A program made the translations under genes and the position numbers. DNA of 8,952 nucleotides from Acidiferrobacteraceae bacterium (GTDB taxonomy: Bacteria > Pseudomonadota > Gammaproteobacteria > Arenicellales > UBA868), in assembly GCA_002731295.1 (NCBI GenBank), contig PCBE01000001.1:1-8952 (forward strand), given 5' to 3'. Shown piece after piece: positions 1-8,847 of this stretch. Numbering within the stretch: the first letter of the stretch is position 1; each line of letters begins with the position of its first letter. The notes under the pieces were generated by a model. That model did no database searches, was not told the DNA's origin, and worked only from the letters and a program-made list of their open reading frames with translations.

Positions 1-1472
<1,472 letters not shown>

Positions 1473-1480
1473 AAAGGCTC

Positions 1481-1522
1481 TTGATCAGTTGAATGATCAA
1501 TTTCTTATCTAATGATAAGAAA
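1481..1522 (-). repeat. two back-to-back stem-loops just upstream of 23S
   Basis: Two perfect inverted repeats abut in the spacer, 9 nt before the 23S 5' end. The first pairs TTGATCA (1481-1487) with TGATCAA (1494-1500) around a 6-nt loop. The second pairs TTTCTTATC (1501-1509) with GATAAGAAA (1514-1522) around a 4-nt loop. In RNA they would stack head to tail at the 5' side of pre-23S. Inference: they are structural or processing signals of the rRNA precursor. The second is not followed by a U-run before 23S, so it is not a terminator. Confidence 0.7.
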
Positions 1523-1571
1523 CATTATTCACTTATTTTACTATTTCAGTGTCACAAAATGAAGTTACCGC

Positions 1572-1611
1572 CTTCCGCAGTTTGCAGAAGACGATTCACA
1601 TTTGTGAATCG
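1572..1611 (-). repeat. two further stem-loops in the tRNA-Ala/23S spacer
   Basis: CGATTCACA (1592-1600) and TGTGAATCG (1603-1611) form a near-perfect palindrome, best drawn as an 8-bp stem with a 4-nt loop. Beside it, CTTC-C-GCA (1572-1579) can pair with TGC-A-GAAG (1583-1590) with one mismatch and a 3-nt loop. With the pair at 1481-1522 this makes four hairpins in the 175-nt spacer between tRNA-Ala and 23S. The role is unknown; rRNA precursor folding or RNase processing is the likely one. Confidence 0.55.
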
Positions 1612-1647
1612 ACATCAATTCCCAATTTTCAAAAAACAAAATCTTTC

Positions 1648-1723
1648 TGGTGGAGCTGACAGGGATCGAACCTGCGACCTCCTGAATGCAAATCAGGCGC
1701 TCTCCCAACTGAGCTACAGCCCC
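1648..1723 (-). tRNA. alaT: tRNA-Ala (anticodon UGC)
   Basis: A complete 76-nt cloverleaf on the minus strand begins with GGGGCTGTAGCTC. The acceptor stem GGGGCTG pairs with CAGCTCC and contains the G3-U70 wobble pair that identifies alanine tRNAs. The anticodon stem CCTGA/TCAGG encloses TTTGCAT, giving anticodon TGC. The T-loop is TTCGATC. The 3' CCA is encoded (TGG on the plus strand at 1648-1650). It sits 25 nt after tRNA-Ile in the 16S-23S spacer, the usual position, and would be released from the rRNA precursor by RNase P and 3' processing. The symbol is by analogy with E. coli. Confidence 0.97.
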
Positions 1724-1748
1724 AATATTATCGGGGGTGCAGATCAAG

Positions 1749-1822
1749 TGGGCCTGCGTGGACTCGAACCACGGACCTCATCCTTATCAGGGATGCGCTC
1801 TAACCACCTGAGCTACAAGCCC
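1749..1822 (-). tRNA. ileT: tRNA-Ile (anticodon GAU)
   Basis: A complete cloverleaf on the minus strand begins with GGGCTTGTAGCTC. The acceptor GGGCTTG pairs with CAGGCCC, with one U-G pair, followed by discriminator A73 at 1749. The anticodon stem CATCC/GGATG encloses CTGATAA, giving anticodon GAT. The T-arm CGTGG/CCACG encloses TTCGAGT. The three bases after A73 read CTT rather than CCA, so the 3' CCA must be added after transcription, unlike the neighbouring tRNA-Ala. It lies about 75 nt downstream of 16S. The symbol is by analogy with E. coli. Confidence 0.97.
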
Positions 1823-1834
1823 AAAAAATAAATA

Positions 1835-1860
1835 GGTATGCGTGATCACAAGGAAATGAG
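1835..1860 (-). other. 16S trailer arm of the pre-rRNA processing stem
   Basis: On the transcript this spacer segment contains CTCAT (1860-1856) and ACGCATACC (1843-1835). Both are complementary, in the correct antiparallel order, to ATGAG (3521-3517) and GGTATGCGT (3536-3528) in the 16S leader. The two arms would bring the ends of pre-16S together, the position where RNase III cuts in E. coli and Bacillus. The base pairing is seen; the function is inferred from those systems. Confidence 0.7.
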
Positions 1861-1869
1861 TTCGACCAT

Positions 1870-3461
<1,592 letters not shown>

Positions 3462-3516
3462 TAGGGTTGTTTGTTTTTTATTGTAACACTCTTGTCGAGG
3501 TTAATTCCTGCCATTG

Positions 3517-3536
3517 CTCATCACCATACGCATACC
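3517..3536 (-). other. 16S leader arm of the pre-rRNA processing stem
   Basis: The leader transcript reads GGTATGCGT (3536-3528), a 6-nt gap, then ATGAG (3521-3517). These blocks match by complementarity the trailer blocks at 1835-1843 and 1856-1860. Three more pairs can form outside the 9-bp core (AAT with ATT, past a single U-U mismatch). The arm starts about 55 nt before mature 16S, a usual distance for an RNase III stem. The unpaired stretch between the blocks is asymmetric (6 nt against 12 nt). Confidence 0.7.
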
Positions 3537-3581
3537 AATTGTCAAAAAACGAAAATGAAAAATAATAAGCTGAAGAAGATT

Positions 3582-3604
3582 GCTTTAGACCAAACCTCTA
3601 GAGC
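3582..3604 (-). repeat. imperfect hairpin at the start of the rRNA leader
   Basis: On the minus strand GCTCTAGA (3604-3597) can pair with TCTAAAGC (3589-3582) around a 7-nt loop, with one C-A mismatch. It begins right at the transcription start expected from the promoter candidate at 3608-3640. It could be a leader structure. As a terminator for the upstream protein cluster it is weak, because the T-rich stretch comes only about 14 nt later. Confidence 0.3.
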
Positions 3605-3607
3605 AAA

Positions 3608-3640
3608 CAAAGTTAGCCTCATATTTACCTCGGGGACAAA
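3608..3640 (-). promoter_or_regulatory. candidate FCB-type promoter for the rRNA operon
   Basis: On the minus strand TTTG (3640-3637), a 21-nt spacer and TAACTTTG (3615-3608) match the Bacteroidota housekeeping promoter pattern (TTTG near -33, TAnnTTTG near -7). It lies about 20 nt past the stop codon of the last protein gene and about 147 nt upstream of mature 16S, so it would give a leader that includes the processing-stem arm. No good sigma-70 TTGACA/TATAAT pair was found in the same gap. The match is by eye. The short motif can occur by chance, and its use assumes an FCB-like sigma factor. Confidence 0.4.
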
Positions 3641-3660
3641 CTATTTTTTCGAGGAAAACC

Positions 3661-4590
3661 CTACCGGACAATAAGACTTACAGGCTCGGGAAAATCAAGG
3701 AAAAGTCCAGGCCCATACTTTTCCTGCACCCTTTTGGTATATCTTATCTCACGCTCTCGGTTGGCAAACTCAATTCCCTTCATTGATCCCCAGATGCTGC
3801 CGCCGTAGAGCCCAACCAAGGCAATTCGAGGAAACCACTTAGTGATAACCGTCGGTCCTCCAGTAAAGAACTGAATAGCCAACCCTGTAGTGGAAGCGAA
3901 GGTGCCCACGGCGGGGATCCAGTCTTGAAGATAAACACGACCGCCACCTGGGAAAATACCAAACAGCCCTGTTTTGACGGGATCCCGGTTTGGGAGTTTT
4001 TCCACGTTGTCGCAGGCTTTCATGAGAACCGTCAGGTTACGGCGGTGTTCTTTCGATTTAAATATTCGCCGTGCTTGATCGAATCTTCCCTTAGCTTCAT
4101 CAAACTTCAGATCATTGAATTTTGCATATCCATCCAGTGTGATGAGATAGGGATCCTTTGTGGAGCCTACCATGGTATAAACGGTATCGTAGTCACCTTG
4201 CATGAGATTAAGATAAATAAGTCGGTATTTAGTCGCCCGGAATTCAGAACTGTTGGGCTGGACTTCATTCTGAGATTTACTATAGTAATCTGTGGCAAGT
4301 TCGTATTTCCCCTGTTCTTCATAGCTACGAGCAATTTTGTAATAGACATTCGGCGTCAGCGGATCGTCTGGATAGAGGAACAGATACCTGAAGCATGCCA
4401 CAACACACCTTTCGTAATGCCCCTGCTCAAAGAGAAAATCGCAAAAACTTGAGAGCTCCTCTTTCTGGTACGAAGTGTATTCCTTCCACTGCTCTTCCAG
4501 ATCGGCCACAGTTCCGTAGGTTGTCTGCGCAGACAAAGGTGACAATGCCACCACCCACATAATAAGGATAAAGAAAAATCTCTTCAACAT
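3661..4590 (-). CDS. exported TPR protein with hydrophobic C-terminal domain
   Basis: This 309-residue protein starts with a signal peptide: basic LKR, a hydrophobic stretch at about 5-19 and cleavage probably after LSAQ (residue 22). Helical repeats of TPR type follow at about 47-75, 81-108 (YYKIARSYEEQGKYELATDYY) and 150-178 (GYAKFNDLKFDEAKGRFDQA). The C-terminal part has a glycine-rich turn FPGGG (213-217) and two hydrophobic segments (about 222-242 and 252-269, with GGSIWGS), then a charged tail. This resembles unnamed FCB-group envelope proteins that join TPRs to a PGxGxxY-type membrane domain; I do not recognise a named gene. TPRs usually mediate protein contacts, so an envelope scaffold or assembly role is an inference. 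The ATG lies 5 nt after the previous stop, with no clear Shine-Dalgarno site, suggesting translational coupling. Stop is TAG. It is the last protein gene before the rRNA operon. Confidence 0.85.
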   Translation of the reverse strand: MLKRFFFILIMWVVALSPLSAQTTYGTVADLEEQWKEYTSYQKEELSSFCDFLFEQGHYERCVVACFRYLFLYPDDPLTPNVYYKIARSYEEQGKYELATDYYSKSQNEVQPNSSEFRATKYRLIYLNLMQGDYDTVYTMVGSTKDPYLITLDGYAKFNDLKFDEAKGRFDQARRIFKSKEHRRNLTVLMKACDNVEKLPNRDPVKTGLFGIFPGGGRVYLQDWIPAVGTFASTTGLAIQFFTGGPTVITKWFPRIALVGLYGGSIWGSMKGIEFANREREIRYTKRVQEKYGPGLFLDFPEPVSLIVR

Positions 4591-4595
4591 GGGAA

Positions 4596-5468
4596 TTACT
4601 TCAACAGTGTTACTTTTCTTGTTTCCAAGAATTCATCGGCCACAAACTTAACGTAGTAAATGCCGGTTGAAACAGGCGTTCCTTTGTCATTTAACCCAGC
4701 CCAATTTACAGAATGGGTTCCGGCCGGAAGATTGTCTCGTAGCAAAAGAGCAACTTCCCTCCCCAACATGTCGTAAACGGCCAGTCGGACTTCAGACTCG
4801 CCGGGCAAGTCAAATCTGAATGTAGTAGTGGGATTGAACGGGTTTGGGAAATTCTGATGCAATGCAAACTGTGCTGGAACCAGTTCGCTTTGCTCATGAA
4901 CGGCGAGCCAGTTCACTTCATAGTTGACCGGATGTTGCTCATCGGGATAACCGCAAAGAACATTTTCTCCACCAACATCTGAGAGGATGGCATCTTCGGT
5001 AGAGTCGAGATGGAATGACAACCGGGACGGCACTCTTTTTGCCATATCAAACATGACCTCCACCAGCACCTTTTCTGAGTTTGGCTCAGTTTGTCCTCCT
5101 TCAATATCTAAGCCAAAGACAGTGGTGGATCCGTCGGCATGTTCTATTCCCCATACTTCCCAGTCGGCAACTTTGTTGCCAGTGCGAGCCCAGCTGAAAC
5201 GTAACGCACCGTTAGAATTATCACGCAGTGTAAATTGAAATCCTCTGAGTGCCTCATTGTCATATACCAAAATTGGCACCAGGACCGAAGTATCCGTTCC
5301 CGCTACGGATGAGGAAAAACTTAGACATCCACACTGTCCGGTGGCTACTGTATCATTAAACGTGGCACTGGTTGAGTCGAGATCAACATACCGGGCAGTT
5401 TCGTTGGGACAGTCAATCTCCGCTGATAATACGGAGATAAGAATGACAAAGGGAAAAAGGTTCTTCAT
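4596..5468 (-). CDS. secreted protein, cohesin-like region plus type IX-like sorting tail
   Basis: The 290-residue product has a short signal peptide (hydrophobic 4-16, probable cleavage near SA-EIDC) and a cysteine-containing N-terminal stretch (C20, C46, C48). Residues about 60-190 look like a cohesin/dockerin-system beta-sandwich: VLVPILVYD, then LRGFQFTLRD, then a later ILSDVGGENV. This is the pattern of cohesin-like domains in FCB secreted proteins, though similarity by eye is modest. Residues about 203-290 are a Por/FlgD-Ig sorting domain: NFPNPFNPTT at 206-215, VYDMLGREV at 231-239, STGIYYVKF and a terminal KVTLLK. Such tails direct cargo across the outer membrane through the type IX system and are removed at the surface. 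The ATG is 65 nt after the protease stop, with no visible Shine-Dalgarno site. No catalytic motif is seen, so a binding or structural role is likelier than an enzymatic one. Confidence 0.85.
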   Translation of the reverse strand: MKNLFPFVILISVLSAEIDCPNETARYVDLDSTSATFNDTVATGQCGCLSFSSSVAGTDTSVLVPILVYDNEALRGFQFTLRDNSNGALRFSWARTGNKVADWEVWGIEHADGSTTVFGLDIEGGQTEPNSEKVLVEVMFDMAKRVPSRLSFHLDSTEDAILSDVGGENVLCGYPDEQHPVNYEVNWLAVHEQSELVPAQFALHQNFPNPFNPTTTFRFDLPGESEVRLAVYDMLGREVALLLRDNLPAGTHSVNWAGLNDKGTPVSTGIYYVKFVADEFLETRKVTLLK

Positions 5469-5533
5469 GGAGATATCATCGTTAATGAGGGAATCTACAC
5501 ACCATCGCCTGTATAATGAAAAAGGGAGCGGAT

Positions 5534-8500
5534 TTACTTCAAAAGGGTCATTTTCCGGATGCGTTGGTCATTGTCGGCCCTGACAGAAAGCAGGTAGATG
5601 CCCGCCGCCACGTGATGGCCGTGCATATCGGTACCGTCCCAATTGAGTTGATGGAAGCCGCCATTCATCCATTGGGAAGCTAATATTTTCACTTCTCTCC
5701 CGGTTACATCATATACAGCGGCAGTGACAAAACGTTCATCCGGAAAGCTGAGTTCAACTGTCGTTGCAGGATTGAATGGGTTGGGATAGTTACCTGATAC
5801 AGAAAATTTTATTGGTAACTCATCAGGCACATCAGCTATGGACATTGCAGGATCAAATATCATTCCTGTGCGAAGTGGTCCACCCCTGTACATCCGCCAG
5901 CGGGTGCCGATGCCGCCTGTTGTCTTCACATCTATAATAGCAAGCTGTGTGGATGCCGCCGCGGCAATCTCCGGATCGCTGTCGCCATCCAGATCACCTA
6001 CCGTAAAAGAACTCTCCACCGACCCTTTTAGATTAATGGGAAAATTGGGTGCGACCGTACCATCAAGATTGATGGCAAAAAGCATCCCCTCCGTCAGAGA
6101 AACAATCACCTCAGCTATGCCGTTATTATCCAAGTCAAATGCAACAGGTGAACTTTTCAAAGCCGTGGTGCCGCCCAGATCGACAGGCCAGCCCGACATC
6201 TCTGACAACTGATTCTCGGAATAGCGGACTCCGTAGAGCTTTCCATCATTGGCACCAAAAATAATCTCATGGGTACCGTCACCGTCCAAATCGTCAACCA
6301 TGGGTGAACTTTGAATATGTCCTTCCACGGCATAGGTGGCGAGGGCCTGCCCTTGCCAGTCTATAATATGGAGCTTGTCATCATCAGAGCCTATAATGAT
6401 TTCCAGCATTCCGTCACCGCTCAAATCGGCTAAAGCAGGATCCGTGGAAACCTTGTTACCCGTACTATAGGGAAATCCCCCGGGAATGGAACCGTCAGCA
6501 GTGAACAGATAAACATGATCACTCCATGTCCCAATCACAATGTCAAACTGGTTGTCTCCATCCACATCACCCACTGCCGGAGCGGAAAATATGGATTCAT
6601 TTATTGGAATGGGAAATGAACCGTAATCGGTGCCATCGTGATTGATGACGTAAAGATACTTCTCAAAAATAGCAAAAATGATTTCCAGATCACCGTTTCG
6701 ATCCAGGTCGGCCAAAACCGGCGGTGAAACGATCATCCCGTTGGCAGAGTATTCTGCTTCCTTCACGCCGTCATGGCCTAATATATAAAGTGTGTTATCC
6801 ATGGAGCCGAAGACTACTTCCAACTGACCGTCCCCGTCTATATCGCCAATAGCGGGCGTGGAGCGGACATTCCGGCCCGCTTCAAAGGACCATTTAAGAT
6901 TGCCATCGACATCAAGCACGTAGAGATTGTGGTCATCCGATCCCATGAGAACTTCCTGTGTCCCATCACCATCAAGATCGATGATAGTAGGTGACGTCCT
7001 GATAATATTGTCAGCTGTAAATGGAAAGCCGGCCTGGTTCAGGCTTACATCTACTGAAAAATTCTTTGTGTCCTGGTAAATGTTGCTACCCGATCCCTCA
7101 GCAACAACCTTCATGGAAAATGGGATCTCATTAGGTACCATGTCTACATCAACCTGGAACTGGAATCGGTCAGCCACATTTACGCCACTGCTGCCCGAGC
7201 CAATATCAGGAAACACCGCCTCACTATCGATCATTGTGACCGCCCAGTGATCTGAGGACAGTGTTGCTGTAATATTCTTTGCATCCGCCCACCCTTCTTC
7301 ATTCACAAGAACAACTCTCATCAGTGCAATCTCTCCGGGATTTAGTACACCGTCATCATCATTCACCGGCAGCGCAGAATAGGAAGAGACCTTAAGCTTC
7401 GGTAGCGATCCGCTGGCGATAGCTCGAAAAACATTAAGACGCCCCGAACCGATCTTACCTAAATAAGATGAATTGTTATCATCAATATTATCGGTGCCAC
7501 GGAGGAGCATCTGTTTAATTTTCTCAGCCGATTCATCGGGGTAATAAGACCAGACGAGACCCAGAGCCCCAGCTACCAAGGGTGTTGCCATAGATGTGCC
7601 GCTCCATGAGGAATAATTATCATCATAGACTGCACTGAGAATACTGGAACCGGGAGCGATGATGTCTACCCATGTACCGTAATTGGAAAAACTGCTTTTG
7701 GTATCACTGGAGTTTGATGAGGCGACGGAAAGTACACTACTATAGGCGGCTGGATAGCTCTCTTCTTCGCTTTCTTCATTGCCGGCAGCTGCCACTACAA
7801 TAGCACCGTAATTATCCCTGATATTATTGTATAGTGCACGTTCTGAATTGGATGAACCACCCCCTCCCCAGCTAAGGTTAATAATATGTGCACCGGCCTT
7901 TGCCGCATATAGAACACCACTGGAACCCCCGCTATCAAAGGTTGTGTCGGACGGATTTTCATCATACTGGATTTTCACTGGCATATGCTTGATGTTAAAC
8001 CCCACGCTGGCCATACCTAAACTGTTATCAGTTGTGGCCGCCACTATACCCGCAACATGGGTACCATGAGGATTCCCGTTTGTAGGACCGGGATCAGGAG
8101 GTGCCATGGGATTGTTATCTGGATCATTACCGGCTGTAGTCCCCGACACATCCCATCCGATAAGGTCATCAACATAGCCATTCCCATCATCATCAACTGA
8201 ATTCAAATCTCCTGAATCCAGCTGCCACTGACCATTAACTAATTCAATGGTCTTACCATCACCGTCAACATCTTCACCAAAGTTATTCCACAAACTGTAA
8301 ACCAGGTCACGATGATCCCAATCACAACCGCTGTCCACTACCCCTACAACAATAGTAGAATCACCCGGAAAGTTGCCACCTTCAATGTTCCACAGGTCCC
8401 ACGCCTCAGGAGCCTGGATAGTGCGCAAATACCACTGGCTGCTGTAGCGAGGATCATTAGGAGTATAATGGAATCGGTAATCAGGAACATATTCCGCAAA

Positions 8501-8839
8501 TTTTATGGCCGCCTGGTTAGACAATTCATCCCGAACAGCAGCCATATCAACATTTTCATCATCAAATCTGATATCATAATACTGGCTTAACAATATATCA
8601 CCATCTCTATCCTTTTCTGTAGCTTCGGGAAGCCACTGGCTGATCTTTACTTTACCTTTTCGTGAAAGAAGATCATCAATCGTCTTGATACCTGTTTTGC
8701 CATTTACAAGGCTTGTCTGGTCAACATCTACACTTTCTTCAATATAAATCCTCACTTTATTTTCGATATACCGTAAAGATTTTGGTTGGGCTGCACCAGC
8801 AGTCAGCCACCCGAGGAGTATAAAGAGAAATCTTTTCAA
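5534..8839 (-). CDS. secreted subtilisin-like (S8) protease with beta-propeller and sorting tail
   Basis: This 1101-residue modular exoenzyme probably degrades proteins outside the cell. It has a signal peptide (1-17), a prodomain (about 25-125, ending in the TPNDPRYSSQW junction) and an S8 catalytic domain (about 141-478). The triad is Asp169 (VVDSG), His258 (HGTHVAG) and Ser416 (GTSMATP), with oxyanion Asn354 (AAGNE), so it should be active. A Ca-binding-like insert (DVDGDG, DDDGNGYVDD) lies between Asp and His. A beta-sandwich (about 480-600, DDDGVLNPGE), eight FG-GAP/VCBS repeats (605-975) and a Por/FlgD-Ig sorting tail (1008-1101, NYPNPFNPAT, VYDVTGREV, KMTLLK) follow. Start is TTG. No in-frame ATG occurs before residue 99, and only this start keeps the signal peptide. 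A GAGG site (8851-8854) sits 11 nt upstream, inside the end of the preceding gene. It lies 8 nt after that gene's stop, so it is probably co-transcribed. Confidence 0.95.
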   Translation of the reverse strand: MKRFLFILLGWLTAGAAQPKSLRYIENKVRIYIEESVDVDQTSLVNGKTGIKTIDDLLSRKGKVKISQWLPEATEKDRDGDILLSQYYDIRFDDENVDMAAVRDELSNQAAIKFAEYVPDYRFHYTPNDPRYSSQWYLRTIQAPEAWDLWNIEGGNFPGDSTIVVGVVDSGCDWDHRDLVYSLWNNFGEDVDGDGKTIELVNGQWQLDSGDLNSVDDDGNGYVDDLIGWDVSGTTAGNDPDNNPMAPPDPGPTNGNPHGTHVAGIVAATTDNSLGMASVGFNIKHMPVKIQYDENPSDTTFDSGGSSGVLYAAKAGAHIINLSWGGGGSSNSERALYNNIRDNYGAIVVAAAGNEESEEESYPAAYSSVLSVASSNSSDTKSSFSNYGTWVDIIAPGSSILSAVYDDNYSSWSGTSMATPLVAGALGLVWSYYPDESAEKIKQMLLRGTDNIDDNNSSYLGKIGSGRLNVFRAIASGSLPKLKVSSYSALPVNDDDGVLNPGEIALMRVVLVNEEGWADAKNITATLSSDHWAVTMIDSEAVFPDIGSGSSGVNVADRFQFQVDVDMVPNEIPFSMKVVAEGSGSNIYQDTKNFSVDVSLNQAGFPFTADNIIRTSPTIIDLDGDGTQEVLMGSDDHNLYVLDVDGNLKWSFEAGRNVRSTPAIGDIDGDGQLEVVFGSMDNTLYILGHDGVKEAEYSANGMIVSPPVLADLDRNGDLEIIFAIFEKYLYVINHDGTDYGSFPIPINESIFSAPAVGDVDGDNQFDIVIGTWSDHVYLFTADGSIPGGFPYSTGNKVSTDPALADLSGDGMLEIIIGSDDDKLHIIDWQGQALATYAVEGHIQSSPMVDDLDGDGTHEIIFGANDGKLYGVRYSENQLSEMSGWPVDLGGTTALKSSPVAFDLDNNGIAEVIVSLTEGMLFAINLDGTVAPNFPINLKGSVESSFTVGDLDGDSDPEIAAAASTQLAIIDVKTTGGIGTRWRMYRGGPLRTGMIFDPAMSIADVPDELPIKFSVSGNYPNPFNPATTVELSFPDERFVTAAVYDVTGREVKILASQWMNGGFHQLNWDGTDMHGHHVAAGIYLLSVRADNDQRIRKMTLLK
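5915..7027 (-). repeat. eight FG-GAP/VCBS-type beta-propeller repeats within the protease
   Basis: Residues 605-975 of the protease hold eight units built on a (S/T)xP-x(4)-D-(L/I/V)-D-G-D-G-x(2)-E-(I/V) core. The leading Asp of each falls at about 621, 666, 711, 758, 805, 850, 902 and 949, so spacing is 45-52 residues. Each core is a Ca-binding loop followed by a strand with G-S/T-x-D and then LY-V/I. The regular period suggests one closed propeller of seven or eight blades. Unit 3 (DLDRNGD), unit 5 (DLSGDG), unit 7 (DLDNNG) and unit 8 (DLDGDS) have degenerate loops. Confidence 0.85.
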
Positions 8840-8847
8840 GAAAGTTT

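Noticed and set aside
1493..1831. A 112-codon plus-strand frame and a 60-codon minus-strand frame across the spacer.
   Set aside because: They run through tRNA-Ala and tRNA-Ile; the apparent protein is translated tRNA, as seen in many misannotated entries.
3480..3488. Extended -10-like TGTTACAAT on the minus strand.
   Set aside because: It has no -35 partner and would start transcription about 10-20 nt before mature 16S, which leaves out the processing stem.
3517..3545. TTGACA (3540-3545) on the minus strand as a sigma-70 -35 box for rRNA.
   Set aside because: At 16-18 nt spacing the -10 position reads GATGAG or similar, not TATAAT-like, and transcription would start inside the processing-stem arm.
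3600..3605. TGCTCT on the minus strand as a boxA antitermination element.
   Set aside because: Only the first six bases resemble boxA; the following TTTAACA part is missing.
3628..3654. CCTCG/CGAGG inverted repeat after the TPR gene as a terminator.
   Set aside because: The stem is only 5 bp, the loop is 17 nt, and there is no T-run after it on the minus strand.
3925..4452. A 175-codon plus-strand frame opposite the TPR gene.
   Set aside because: It is antisense to a gene with a signal peptide, TPR pattern and operon spacing; its translation has no recognisable domain.
5469..5533. A promoter in the 65-nt gap between protease and cohesin-like gene (TATACA-like box).
   Set aside because: The nearest -35-like sequence (TTGAAG) is 21 nt away and belongs to the protease stop region; no TAnnTTTG motif is present.
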